Notes: generated by a model not told the origin, from the sequence alone. Numbered from the stretch's first letter, positions 35,000-48,179 are shown. The stretch: DNA of 64,000 nucleotides from Lysobacteraceae bacterium 2PB (GCA_005502915.1 SCMT01000012.1:48232-112231), one strand, 5' to 3'. Made by a program: numbers and translations.

Positions 35000-35092
35000 T
35001 CAACAGAAGAGACAGAGCAAGAGAAACAGCAGCATCATTGCCACACTTCCAATCCAGTCCACACACCTCAGCCATACCTCCTCTTTCGTCAT
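35000..35092 (-). CDS. 30-residue membrane peptide in the CsrA-like operon
   Basis: A small frame opening at ATG 35092, 8 bases after the stop of the tandem CsrA-like gene. It reads MTKEEVWLRCVDWIGSVA followed by a solid hydrophobic stretch MMLLFLLLCLFC and a TGA: an amphipathic head and one short membrane helix with three Cys. Its composition is unlike random frames in this GC-rich sequence. The ribosome site is weak (GAAGC), as often for coupled genes. A competing frame at 34836-35075 on the same strand is less convincing. Function unknown; comparable small membrane peptides can be regulators or type I-like toxins. Confidence 0.5.
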   Translation of the reverse strand: MTKEEVWLRCVDWIGSVAMMLLFLLLCLFC

Positions 35093-35100
35093 AGACTGCT

Positions 35101-35547
35101 TCAAGCGGCCATCCGAGCCGAAACGGCCCGGTTCGCGCGGTGCAGCCACGCCGAGAAGGGAGCAGGTGGCAAGCGCCGGCCGCTTGCGGCCAGACGGTCC
35201 AGGTAGACCTCCTCTCTCAACACCGGAATTGACCCTGGCGCATCAATAGATACTTTCATCTGGCGGCGCTGCATGGACTGCGCACTCAGGAAGGTTGGGC
35301 GGAAGCGCACCAGGACGCGCGCGTCGCCCACGGTGAAGTCGTCGCCGCTGAGCAGAGTCAGCAGGTAGAACCGCTCGCCACCCGGCAATGTCGCAGGACG
35401 AACCGCATGCGCGTTGCACGCAACAGCAAGCCGTTCGGGGGCCAGCACGCCAATCAGGACGTGGTAGCGCAGGCGGTCGTAGACGGTGAGGCAGGTGTCG
35501 TCGCCGAGGTAAATGCTCTCGCCGACGCGGCGGGTCAGGGTCAACAT
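35101..35547 (-). CDS. Tandem CsrA-like protein (two CsrA units in one chain)
   Basis: 148 residues. The start MLTLTRRVGESIYLGDD ... HVLIGVLAPERLAV is unmistakably CsrA (E. coli MLILTRRVGETLMIGD ... VRIGVNAPKEVSV). A second CsrA-like unit follows: FYLLTLLSGDDFTVGDARVLV, then QMKVSIDAPGSIPVLREEVYLDRL. The first unit keeps the RNA-contacting first strand (Leu4, Arg6, Arg7) but has lost the HREE strand; the second has lost the Arg pair but keeps LREEVY. CsrA normally works as an intertwined dimer whose RNA surface joins strand 1 of one chain to strand 5 of the other, so this chain would make one complete surface and one defective one (inference). Preceded 13 bases upstream by a related gene; ATG with GAGGA upstream. 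Confidence 0.75.
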   Translation of the reverse strand: MLTLTRRVGESIYLGDDTCLTVYDRLRYHVLIGVLAPERLAVACNAHAVRPATLPGGERFYLLTLLSGDDFTVGDARVLVRFRPTFLSAQSMQRRQMKVSIDAPGSIPVLREEVYLDRLAASGRRLPPAPFSAWLHRANRAVSARMAA

Positions 35548-35560
35548 GGATGATGCGTCC

Positions 35561-35965
35561 TCAGTTCAGGAGGCAGGCGGTCGCTGCCGCAGTGGCGATG
35601 ACCACGGGAATCTCGCTGTCATCATCCTGCTCGTACGCCAGACGCAGCGGCCCCGCACCCATGACGCCGATGTGGATGTAATCCTGGTAATCGCCGGCCT
35701 CGGGAGCAACCTCGCCGGGCATCCACAGCCCGACCTGCAGGCCGCCGACATGGAAGGAGCGGATGCCCTGCAACGAGAACAGGTAGGAGCAAAGCCCGTC
35801 CGACAACGCCACAGGCTGCAGGCAGGCTCGGTCGAACATCACGGGCTGATCCAGCGGGGCCACAAGGGACACCGCGACTCGCTGCCCCATCCGGGCGGCC
35901 AGAGTGATTCGGACGCCTTGGCCCAGGCGGATGACGCCGCCGATCCGGCATGTCAGTACCAACAC
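35561..35965 (-). CDS. Divergent tandem CsrA-like protein
   Basis: 134 residues from GTG 35965 with an excellent ribosome site (GGAGGTG). The N-terminus MLVLTCRIGGVIRLGQGVRITL ... VAVSLVAPLDQPVMFDR fits CsrA strand by strand; a second unit, SYLFSLQGIRSFHVGGLQVGL ... YIHIGVMGAGPLRLAYEQD, follows, then an Ala-rich tail. Arg6 of CsrA is Cys and the REE strand is lost in both units, so RNA binding by the usual surface is doubtful. It is the first gene of the operon with 35101-35547 and the small membrane peptide, and is expressed from a good promoter at 36022-36050 that is divergent to a repressor gene. It may be a partner or antagonist of the better-kept tandem CsrA (inference). Confidence 0.6.
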   Translation of the reverse strand: MLVLTCRIGGVIRLGQGVRITLAARMGQRVAVSLVAPLDQPVMFDRACLQPVALSDGLCSYLFSLQGIRSFHVGGLQVGLWMPGEVAPEAGDYQDYIHIGVMGAGPLRLAYEQDDDSEIPVVIATAAATACLLN

Positions 35966-36021
35966 GCGACACCTCCTGTGCGACGGGCCGTCCGAGGCTG
36001 GCGGACCGTGGTGGAGGCAAA

Positions 36022-36050
36022 TAGTTATCGACGTTAACGTATTGTGTCAA
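36022..36050 (-). promoter_or_regulatory. Promoter of the CsrA-like operon with central palindrome
   Basis: Minus-strand -35 TTGACA (36045-36050) and -10 TAACTA (36022-36027) are separated by 17 bases. The 10-bp palindrome ACGTTAACGT (36031-36040) lies between them, an ideal place for repression. The divergent S24-type repressor gene starts at 36111, so it is the prime candidate to bind here. Confidence 0.6.
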
Positions 36051-36110
36051 TAGTATGCAGATATAAGGTAGTCTATCGTTATGCCCCTGGTTAGCACCTT
36101 GAGTCCTCTC

Positions 36111-36767
36111 ATGAACAAGTATTCCCAAGCTTTCGCCGACGCGATGAAGCGCACAGGCATCCGCAACACCGTGGTCGCGGCGCACGTCGGGAAGGTCGGC
36201 AACAACTGCGTTGCGCAGTGGCGAACGGGGCGACGGCCGATCCCTGCGGAACATGCGCCGAAAGTGGCCGCGCTGCTCGGCACGCTGCCCGAAGAAATCA
36301 GTGAATCCTACGACCGCCTGCGCAAGGCTGGCGCGTTGCTGCCCGATGCGATTCCGGGCAGCAACATGCCGCCGGGCGGGCATCTGGTGCTGGCGCAACT
36401 GGAGGACTTCGGACGCGAAGCCGACCAGCCGCGCATCTGGCTGCCGGAGACGATTACGCGACGCAAACTGGGCCTGACACGCCCGGACGACGTGCGCTGG
36501 ACGTTGCAGCCTTCGCATTCGATGGCCCCGGATATTGAACGCCAAGCCTTGGTATTGATCGACATCACCGCGAACCGCCACGATGAAGTCGTGGACGGCG
36601 GGCTGTACGCCTACACGCTGTGGGGTCGCCCCGATATTCGCCGCATCCTGGTGCGGCGTGGCACATGGACGCTTGCAGGCGCCAACCCCGAGGTGGAGCG
36701 CGTGACGTTGGCGGAGGAAGAGCTGCCAGAGTTGCGGGTGTTCGGCAGCGTGATCGGTTGGATTTGA
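36111..36767 (+). CDS. Phage-type repressor with S24-like C-terminal domain
   Basis: 218 residues. Residues 1-75 form a Cro/CI-like helix-turn-helix region (AFADAMKRTGIRNTVVAAHVGK, then NNCVAQWRTGRRPIPAEHAPKVAALLG). The C-terminal half has the S24/LexA-like fold: QPSHSMAPDI carries the Ser of the Ser-Lys dyad, but the expected Lys is Arg (DIRRILVRR), so self-cleavage is unlikely, as in CI of phage 186. I prefer the ATG at 36111 to the one at 36081, because a TATAAG box at 36062-36067 leaves almost no leader for the latter. It is divergent from the CsrA-like operon and likely controls it and itself. Confidence 0.8.
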   Translation: MNKYSQAFADAMKRTGIRNTVVAAHVGKVGNNCVAQWRTGRRPIPAEHAPKVAALLGTLPEEISESYDRLRKAGALLPDAIPGSNMPPGGHLVLAQLEDFGREADQPRIWLPETITRRKLGLTRPDDVRWTLQPSHSMAPDIERQALVLIDITANRHDEVVDGGLYAYTLWGRPDIRRILVRRGTWTLAGANPEVERVTLAEEELPELRVFGSVIGWI

Positions 36768-36870
36768 TGGGGCAGGTTGAGCCTAGAATGGCATGAAGCC
36801 ATCGGAACGGGCGTCAGGCCCTGTCAGATCAGACAGGTGCAGAGACAGCACAGGGAACACGGAGCGGAAT

Positions 36871-38418
36871 GTGGGGAAGACCTGGGGCAGGTTCATCGCA
36901 AAAGGCATTGCCATTGCCGTCCTGTACGGCCTCGCCTATCTGGCGCTGCGGTACATCTCGTTCAATCAGTGGTTCCTACCGGCGGGGTTGCGCGCGGCTT
37001 GCCTGCTGTTCCTGCCCTTTCGTTACTGGCCGTTCGTCATTTTGGGAGAAGTGGGAATAACCTTGTCTCAAAAAATCGAAATGACTGCGTATTACGGAGC
37101 ACCGTGGGCGTACGGTAGCTCTATCCTTCTTGCTCCCTTGACTGCGCTAGGTCCGTTCGCCGTTCGCAAGAGGCTACACTCGGTTTGGCCTATAGCGCAC
37201 TGGCTGCCACTAGTTTCAGCCATCATTGCCTTGTGGACATCCACGACGAAAGCGGCTTTGAATTACATTCTTCATGGGCCACGGCAGCCGGAAAACCTGA
37301 AAGCATTCGGGGAATTCCTGATAGGAGACTATCTCGGCATCCTAACGGTCCTTATGCTTTTCCTCATCGCGCACTTCGCATGGAAGGAGCGCAGCATTTC
37401 CCGCAAATTCGTGCAGCACTCAGCGGTCTCGGCCTTGGTTATTGGCTCAATGTTTTTGACGATTGAGCTTTCCATTCCTGAGAATGATCTGCTGAAGCTG
37501 ACAATGCTTATGTCGATGACCATTCCTGCCGTGTTATTGACTTACTATCATGGCTGGAGAGGTGCCGCGATCGGATCATTGCTGGCAAGCGTAGGCATCG
37601 CTCAAACGATGACCTATACCGGCATACAGAACTCTCACGACGAAGTCGTTTTCTACGCCCAGCTTGGCCTTTTGCTTTCCACTACGATCTTTCTCGTTCT
37701 GGGAAGTCAGATATCCCGGCATTACGAGAACGCCAGAGCATCAGGCTTCGCTGAGCGAGAGGCTCTGAATCTCGCTCGAATGAGCTTGCTTTCTAATGAA
37801 CCGGTACTCCGCGATCAACTGCTGTGCATGGCCCAACTCCAAGTGTTGATGGACGAGCAACGTGATCACCTGTCGCAAGCGCTTCGTGCCAATGGCAAGC
37901 ATCACGAAGCGCTCAACCTCAACAATCGAGGTGTCGAGTTGCGGCAGTTCTTCGAGGAGCAGGCCCTGGTTCTTTACCCTATCGGCATCGAGCGAAAGGG
38001 TCTGTTTGGGGTGCTGGATACGGCGACATTCCGCGAGTCCAGGGCCAGTGGCGCCGAGGTGGAAATCGTCTTCGGGCGAACCGACCCCCGCGCGTTGTCG
38101 AGCGATCTACAGGTGCTGGCCTACCGTTGTCTGTGCCATGCGATCGATCATCTGTCGGACTGGGAGCCGACGCACTATCGGCTGTCGCTGCGGGTCTGGC
38201 AGGCGCACGAGCGAAGGGGCATTTTCGTGGCTGTATCGATCGCCACCGAATACGATCGGCAGGTGACAACGTACGGCGAGAGCGCTCTGTTTTTGCTTGA
38301 AGCGCGCGTGAAGGCCAGCGGCGGGCGTCTGCGCAGGGACCTGCATTGCATCCGCTTCCTCCTGTCCGAATCCAATGATGAGCCGGTGGCCGTACAGGTG
38401 CCGACCAGCGAACAGTAG
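36871..38418 (+). CDS. MASE1 membrane sensor with degenerate kinase-like C-terminus
   Basis: About 515 residues from GTG 36871 (GGAG upstream); an ATG at 36793 would add 26 residues without features. The first 290 residues hold eight or so membrane helices in the MASE1 pattern (WFLPAGLRAACLLFLPFRYWPFVILGEVG, PWAYGSSILLAPLTALGP, GEFLIGDYLGILTVLML). A coiled linker with ARMSLLSNEPVLRDQLLCMAQLQVL follows. The last 170 residues resemble a NarL-type histidine kinase ATPase remnant (LQVLAYRCLCHAIDHLS, RLRRDLHCIRFLL), but no phospho-His box, DNGxG or GLG motifs are visible. It may be a sensor without kinase activity. Gene starts about 100 bases after the repressor. Confidence 0.65.
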   Translation: MGKTWGRFIAKGIAIAVLYGLAYLALRYISFNQWFLPAGLRAACLLFLPFRYWPFVILGEVGITLSQKIEMTAYYGAPWAYGSSILLAPLTALGPFAVRKRLHSVWPIAHWLPLVSAIIALWTSTTKAALNYILHGPRQPENLKAFGEFLIGDYLGILTVLMLFLIAHFAWKERSISRKFVQHSAVSALVIGSMFLTIELSIPENDLLKLTMLMSMTIPAVLLTYYHGWRGAAIGSLLASVGIAQTMTYTGIQNSHDEVVFYAQLGLLLSTTIFLVLGSQISRHYENARASGFAEREALNLARMSLLSNEPVLRDQLLCMAQLQVLMDEQRDHLSQALRANGKHHEALNLNNRGVELRQFFEEQALVLYPIGIERKGLFGVLDTATFRESRASGAEVEIVFGRTDPRALSSDLQVLAYRCLCHAIDHLSDWEPTHYRLSLRVWQAHERRGIFVAVSIATEYDRQVTTYGESALFLLEARVKASGGRLRRDLHCIRFLLSESNDEPVAVQVPTSEQ

Positions 38419-38445
38419 GCCCGGATGCCTTGGAGCATCCGGGCC
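38418..38445. terminator. Bidirectional terminator between convergent genes
   Basis: GGCCCGGATGC (38418-38428) and GCATCCGGGCC (38435-38445) are perfect 11-bp inverted copies with a 6-base loop, between the stop codons of the MASE1 gene and of the convergent gene at 38453. T-tracts are weak on both sides. Confidence 0.55.
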
Positions 38446-38452
38446 GTCGCAA

Positions 38453-38905
38453 TCATTCCGTTGTCGTCAGAGGACGAATCAGCCAGCGCATCTGGCTTCC
38501 GTCCTGATAGCGCACCACTTCCACATCGGGGCCGCGATACAGCAGGCTCGGCACGCCCGCCGGCGTGGGGTCGCCAGGCACGGTCACACGATCAGCGTCG
38601 GTGCCGATGGGCATGACCCAGGCGGTGCCGCCTATACGGCCTGCGGCGGCACGCACGGTGCCTGCCGAGTCGTTGATCTGCACATAGCGCACGCCGTCGC
38701 GCTGGAACTCGTAGACCTGCCATGCCGGATCGGCAGCCAGGTCCACGGCTTGGGGCGACGACTCGCCTAGGCCACTTGAGGCGGCCTGACTCCAGTTGCC
38801 ATCGCCCGGGCAACCGCATTTTGCCCAGGCCGCCGGGCTGACAAGAACTGCGCAAGCCACCAGGGTGAGCGGCGCGCAGGCGGAAGGTGAGAAGTGAATC
38901 GACAT
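38453..38905 (-). CDS. Secreted protein of unknown function
   Basis: 150 residues with a signal peptide (APLTLVACAVLVSPAAWA, cut before KCGCPG). Mature part: a short Cys-pair start (CGCPGDGNWSQ), then a compact beta-rich region (WQVYEFQRDGVRYVQINDSAGTVRAAAG, VEVVRYQDGSQMRWLIRP). No family is recognised. It lies on the same strand downstream of the metal-efflux operon, 266 bases from yqaA, and may be an independent unit. Confidence 0.65.
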   Translation of the reverse strand: MSIHFSPSACAPLTLVACAVLVSPAAWAKCGCPGDGNWSQAASSGLGESSPQAVDLAADPAWQVYEFQRDGVRYVQINDSAGTVRAAAGRIGGTAWVMPIGTDADRVTVPGDPTPAGVPSLLYRGPDVEVVRYQDGSQMRWLIRPLTTTE

Positions 38906-39171
38906 GGTGAACTCCTTGGAAACTGATCCGTGACAGAGGTGCTAACAACGGCGCGGTATCCCCACTCACCGCCGCTAACGATTCGTAGCCCGCCTAGCCT
39001 GTTCCCTGCGGGCGTTTCGACGTTAGCACCCCTGTTCACGTTCTGACCGTGCCTTCGCGCACCTCCACGACCAAGGCCGTTGACAGGGCCTCCTATCCGA
39101 CTTGGCTATCGGGGAAAAGTATGCAGGCTGGGGCGAATTGAAACCGCTGGGGCGTGTGCCTTGGCCTCGGC

Positions 39172-39603
39172 TCATCCAGCGCCGAGCACAATGAATGACA
39201 ACGCGACATATCGTGCCGTCTTGGCGACCGCCACCAACACGACGAAGGTCGGCAGCGGCTCTCTCATCACACCGGCAATGACCGTCAGTGGATCGCCGAT
39301 CAACGGGACCCAGCTCAACAGCAGTGACCATTTGCCGTAACGCTGGTACCAGCGTTGCGCACGTCCGAGTTGCGCGTCGTTTACTGGGAACCAGCGCCGA
39401 TTCCTGAAGGTCTCGACCTTTCGCCCGATGACCCAATTGACCACCGAGCCCAGGATGTTGCCTGTGCTGGCAATGGCGATCAGCAATACAGGCTCGTAAT
39501 CCGCGAGAAGCAGGCCGGCCAGCATGGCTTCGGATTGCAGGGGCAGGATCGTCGCTGCACCGAAGGCCACAGCAAACAACGTAGCGTAGACGACAATGTC
39601 CAT
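39172..39603 (-). CDS. yqaA: YqaA-type DedA/SNARE-associated membrane protein
   Basis: 143 residues, close in size to E. coli YqaA. Features of the family: EAMLAGLLLADYEPVLLIAIASTGNILGSVVNWVIGR, then FRNRRWFPVNDAQLGRAQRWYQRYGKWSLLLSWVPLIGDPLTVIAG. Helices flank the re-entrant GN-x-x-G region. DedA-like proteins are lipid scramblases or membrane-homeostasis factors; copies of yqaA recur in metal-resistance islands. It is the last large gene of the minus-strand czc operon. Confidence 0.85.
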   Translation of the reverse strand: MDIVVYATLFAVAFGAATILPLQSEAMLAGLLLADYEPVLLIAIASTGNILGSVVNWVIGRKVETFRNRRWFPVNDAQLGRAQRWYQRYGKWSLLLSWVPLIGDPLTVIAGVMREPLPTFVVLVAVAKTARYVALSFIVLGAG

Positions 39604-39629
39604 TGTTCACTTGAATTCCGACCCGGAGG

Positions 39630-39791
39630 TCATCGGGGCCAATGTCTGCGCAGATCGTCGATCATGTACGCGTGGACGTTGCGTGATCGCGCTCGCTGAC
39701 CACAATCCTCCGGGCGGCGGTCGGCGTGGCCTTGAATCTCGCCTTCTTCGTCGGCCTTGCTCCGCTGGTAGCTGGGCGTCATCCGGGTCAT
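39630..39791 (-). CDS. Small basic protein of unknown function
   Basis: A 53-residue frame, MTRMTPSYQRSKADEEGEIQ ... ending IDDLRRHWPR, rich in charged residues. AGGAGG lies about 14 bases before the ATG at 39791, rather far; an earlier ATG at 39854 is possible. It fills the 230-base gap between yqaA and the DUF3147 gene on the same strand. Evidence is limited to coding-like composition and position. Confidence 0.35.
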   Translation of the reverse strand: MTRMTPSYQRSKADEEGEIQGHADRRPEDCGQRARSRNVHAYMIDDLRRHWPR

Positions 39792-39860
39792 CGCCGTCTC
39801 TGTCTCCTCCTGAAACCACTCCCGCTTTGAGGAAGCTGGCAGCGTCTCGCGCAAGTCCGA

Positions 39861-40217
39861 TCATCCGAACAGTTGCAGTCCGAATCCGCGATCGACGGCC
39901 AGCAATCCGATGTACGCGCCGATGGTCGCGACGATGCCGGCGCCCATGGCGGGCCAGAATCCCCAGCCGGTCTTGATGCCGAACGGAAACACCAGGAAGA
40001 ACAGGAGCGAAGGCAGTACCAGCCAGAAGATGCCGCTGGCCATCTGCGCGGCACGCAGGGCATCCCCGGTATCCCGATACAACCAGACGAGAGCCAGCAG
40101 GGACATCAGAGGCAATGACGCCAGAAGAGCGCCCGCGAACGTGCTGCGTTTGCCCAGCTCGCTGATCGCGATCACCAGGATCGCGGTGATCAGGACTTTG
40201 AAAAGCAGTGTGGCCAT
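39861..40217 (-). CDS. DUF3147 membrane protein
   Basis: 118 residues with four membrane helices: LLFKVLITAILVIAISELG, TFAGALLASLPLMSLLALVWLY, IFWLVLPSLLFFLVFPFGI and FWPAMGAGIVATIGAYIGLLAV. The size and order fit the DUF3147 family, half of a small-transporter pair. The ATG at 40217 begins MATLLFK. It lies between two genes of the czc operon, 61 bases from the small periplasmic protein. Function unknown; the family often sits in metal-resistance loci. Confidence 0.75.
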   Translation of the reverse strand: MATLLFKVLITAILVIAISELGKRSTFAGALLASLPLMSLLALVWLYRDTGDALRAAQMASGIFWLVLPSLLFFLVFPFGIKTGWGFWPAMGAGIVATIGAYIGLLAVDRGFGLQLFG

Positions 40218-40278
40218 GTGCCGGACCTCCAGGGAGAGCGGGCCGACATCGTGCCGGCCCGCAAGAGGGGGCGCGCGA

Positions 40279-40548
40279 TCAGTTCTTCTTCTGGACCGCA
40301 GGCGTCGGCTTCTGCGCGGCCGCTTTCTCGGCATCGCACTTCGTTTTCAGCGCCTTGATGTCCGGGTTGGTCAAATCGCTGGAATAACGCTGGGTGTCGG
40401 CGAGCTGCGCGCAGGTGGTGGGCTTGGCCTTGGCCGGCGGCGCCTGGGTCGCCTGCTCATGGAAGCGCGGGTCATGTGCGGCTGCTGACGCTGCGGCAAG
40501 CGCGATCGAAAGCGCGAAGCCGAGCTGGAGCGAGGTACGGTTGAACAT
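40279..40548 (-). CDS. Small periplasmic protein of the czc operon
   Basis: 89 residues: signal peptide (LGFALSIALAAASAAA), then a 65-residue mature part with two Cys (TTCAQL and KTKCDAEKAA), a helical Lys/Ala/Asp pattern and a basic tail. GGAG lies 8 bases before the ATG at 40548. It probably forms one disulfide or binds a metal; no family recognised. Confidence 0.65.
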   Translation of the reverse strand: MFNRTSLQLGFALSIALAAASAAAHDPRFHEQATQAPPAKAKPTTCAQLADTQRYSSDLTNPDIKALKTKCDAEKAAAQKPTPAVQKKN

Positions 40549-40616
40549 GGGAATCTCCATGGGTGAGCGGCAGGAATGCCGGGGTGAGGGTGTCGGAGTG
40601 AAGCGGGATGGACGCA

Positions 40617-41294
40617 TCAGGGGCGGTAGAGCTTTTCCTGATAGCCGGCGACCTGGATTTCGACGGTCACGGGTTCGGTGCCACGGTTCTGCCAATACCA
40701 GCCATGGCTGCCGTCAAAGGGTGCGATGAAGGTGCCGGATGCCTCGCGTTGCGCGCGCTCGACGGCGTAGCTGGTCCACGTCCCCTTGGCATCGGGACGT
40801 TCACCGTGCATGTCGAGCGCAACATCGCCTGTCGCCTTCCAGTGGAAGACGATGCCGTCGCCGGCCTTGAGCATGGCTTTGACTTCTGCACCTTTGCCCG
40901 GCGCAAGGGTGACACTCAAGGTGTCGTTCCGGTAGGGCGTCGTGCGCAGCGAAACGGCAGCGGTGTCGAAACGCTGTCCGGCATTCGCACCGAACGCCTC
41001 CGCCGCCTTGGACGTAATCTGCGAATGATCTGCAGGACTCGTTGCTGCCGAGGCCACTTGGCCTGCGGACTGCACCGGACCGGCCACAGGATTAGGTGGC
41101 GACGATTCGTCTTCGTGATCTGCGGCGAGAACGCCGAGCCCGAGTTTTCCGCCGATGCCGGTGGGGTCGATCCCGTATTCCGCCGGCAAAACGGTGGTGA
41201 TCAGGATCAGGCCGGCAGCGACGGCGCCCGCGAGCGTGGCCTTCACGAGCTGGGAGGTGGTCGGGTGCTGCGTTTGCATCGAAATGATGGACAT
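40617..41294 (-). CDS. Membrane-anchored periplasmic protein of the czc operon
   Basis: 225 residues: one N-terminal membrane anchor (LVKATLAGAVAAGLILITTVLP), a Pro/Ala/Ser-rich linker (SPPNPVAGPVQSAGQVASA), then a beta-rich domain with LAPGKGAEVKAMLKAGDGIVFHWKATGDVALDMHGERPD, a cupredoxin-like beta sandwich in general outline, closing with PFDGSHGWYWQNRGTEPVTVEIQVAGY. His and Met are present but no standard copper site. Such anchored proteins recur after hupE in czc/cnr-like operons of Xanthomonadaceae. Role unknown, perhaps metal buffering. Confidence 0.7.
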   Translation of the reverse strand: MSIISMQTQHPTTSQLVKATLAGAVAAGLILITTVLPAEYGIDPTGIGGKLGLGVLAADHEDESSPPNPVAGPVQSAGQVASAATSPADHSQITSKAAEAFGANAGQRFDTAAVSLRTTPYRNDTLSVTLAPGKGAEVKAMLKAGDGIVFHWKATGDVALDMHGERPDAKGTWTSYAVERAQREASGTFIAPFDGSHGWYWQNRGTEPVTVEIQVAGYQEKLYRP

Positions 41295-41305
41295 GGAAGC
41301 CTCGA

Positions 41306-46473
<5,168 letters not shown>

Positions 46474-46477
<4 letters not shown>

Positions 46478-47724
46478 GGGGCGGTCTCCGGGGCAACGGC
46501 GGCGAGGCGTTGCACCTCGATCAGCAGGATGTGGTAACGGGCGGCGGCATCGACGCTGCGTCTGCGCAGGTCGAACAAGGTCTTCTGCGCCTGCGACACC
46601 GACACGAACGAGAAGCGACCAGCCTCGAAACCACGCCGGGTGAAGGCCAGTGCCTGTTCGGCTTTCGGCAGCATCTTCGTCTGCAGCGATTCGTGTTCGG
46701 TGCGCGCGTGCAGCAGTTCCTGATACGTCTTGAACAACCGTTGATGGCGCTCGAAGCGTTCCGCTTCGCGACGGGCTTCGAGTGCGGCAAGTTCCGCATC
46801 GGCTTCGGCGATCGAGAATGCCGCGCGCTGCCGGCTGCCCAATGGCACCGACACCGACATCACCAGGCCCTGATCATCCAGCACCTCCAGTCGGCGCACG
46901 CCCAGGCTCACCTGAAGATCCGGTTTGGCGCTTGCATCCGCGAGCCGCCGCCGCGCCGCGATCCGATCGGCATCCAGCCGGGCCGCGCGTTGTGCCGATG
47001 ACGCCGGCAAGCGGGCCGCCAGGGTGTCGAACGGCTCCACCGGCGGGAGTGGCGCGAGATCGCCATCGACGTGATCGAAGTCGGGCGTGAAGGCGCCCCA
47101 ACTGGCGGCCAGCGTCAGTCGGGCGCTGGCCAGCTCATGTTCGGCATGCTCGCGCGCCAGCTCGGCCTCGGCCACCGCGATCTCGGCAGTGCGCAAGTCC
47201 GACTCGGGATTACGCGCAGCCGCGACCCAGCCGGCAACTTCGCGTCGCGTGCGTTCGGCCAGAACCACCTGTTCGCGGGCGGCCTGCAATCGCGCCTGGT
47301 CGGCCAGGACTTCGATGTAGCGCGTCCGGGTACGACTTTCGATCTCAAGGCGCGCCGTGTTCGCCGCGTGTTGCTGGCGGGCCACCTCCATATCGCCCAG
47401 CGAGGTCCGCGCGGCGCGTTTGCCACCCAGCTCGATGGTGCGGCCCACGCGAAGGGTCGTTTCCGCCGAGCGCACACCGCCCAGCGAGCCACTCCCGGCC
47501 ACGTTTTCCAGATCCCCGCCGATGACATAGGGCGTCGGCAGGGCGTCGCGCCGGGCGCGTGCGCGGGCGGCGTCAAGCTCGGCGGATTCGGCGGCCAGCG
47601 CCGGATTGGCGGCGATGGTGCGGGCGATGGCGTCTTCCAGACGCAAGGGTTCGGCGGCATGCCCGGGCAGGGCAATGCCGCAGGCCCCGGCCAACGCCAG
47701 GGCAAGCAGACAGCGGGATTTCAC
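46474..47724 (-). CDS. czcC: CzcC-type outer-membrane efflux protein
   Basis: 416 residues starting at GTG 47724 (GGAGG 5 bases before). Signal peptide CLLALALAGACGIALPGHA. Two TolC-like repeats of helical-hairpin and strand: ANPALAAESAELDAARARARRDALP ... TLRVGRTIELGGKRAAR and LVMSVSVPLGSRQRAAFSIAEADAEL. It is the outer-membrane channel of the pump. Coupled to czcB by ATGA. Confidence 0.92.
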
Positions 47725-47786
47725 GACAACCTCCGGGAATCGACGGACGACAGCGAATGGACCGCCAGGCAGCGGTCAGGGCGTCG

Positions 47787-48179
47787 TCAGGCGATGGGAG
47801 GTCGGAAGGGCGTCGAAGGCGGTTGCTGCGGGAGCCCGGTTCGGGCACGTTCCGGCAGGAGAAGTGCATGGCGAGGCACGGGCGGCACCTTGATCTCGAC
47901 AGCCAGTTCCAGCGTGGTGTGGCCGCCTGGCTGGTGCATCAGCCCATGGGTTCCGGAGGTGTGATCCTCGTCCGGAGTGTCGTGATCCCCATGGGGGTCT
48001 GGCGCATGATCGTGCGAATGCCCATGGCTGTCCGCATGCTCGGCGATGGCCAGCGCATGCTCGGCGGCATGCGTTTCGGAGAGACCGGAGAGCACAGGAC
48101 GGATGATCAGCCCGAGCACCAGCAGCGCCAGAAAGCTGGCACGCAGGAGTTGTTTAATACGGGCGAGATGAGAACACAT
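47787..48179 (-). CDS. czcI: Histidine-rich CzcI-like protein
   Basis: 130 residues with an N-terminal hydrophobic segment (LLRASFLALLVLGLIIRPVL) and a His/Asp-rich stretch (EHADSHGHSHDHAPDPHGDHD, plus further His), then ELAVEIKVPPVPRHALLLPE. Gene order czcI-czcC-czcB-czcA is the classical one; CzcI modulates induction and binds metal. It is the promoter-proximal gene: TTGAGC and TATCCT boxes with an 18-base spacer lie just upstream. Confidence 0.8.
   Translation of the reverse strand: MCSHLARIKQLLRASFLALLVLGLIIRPVLSGLSETHAAEHALAIAEHADSHGHSHDHAPDPHGDHDTPDEDHTSGTHGLMHQPGGHTTLELAVEIKVPPVPRHALLLPERARTGLPQQPPSTPFRPPIA

Noticed and set aside
34836..35075. 79-codon frame after the CsrA-like operon
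   Set aside because: A Shine-Dalgarno only two bases from its ATG, and it overlaps the more convincing 30-residue membrane peptide in another frame of the same strand.
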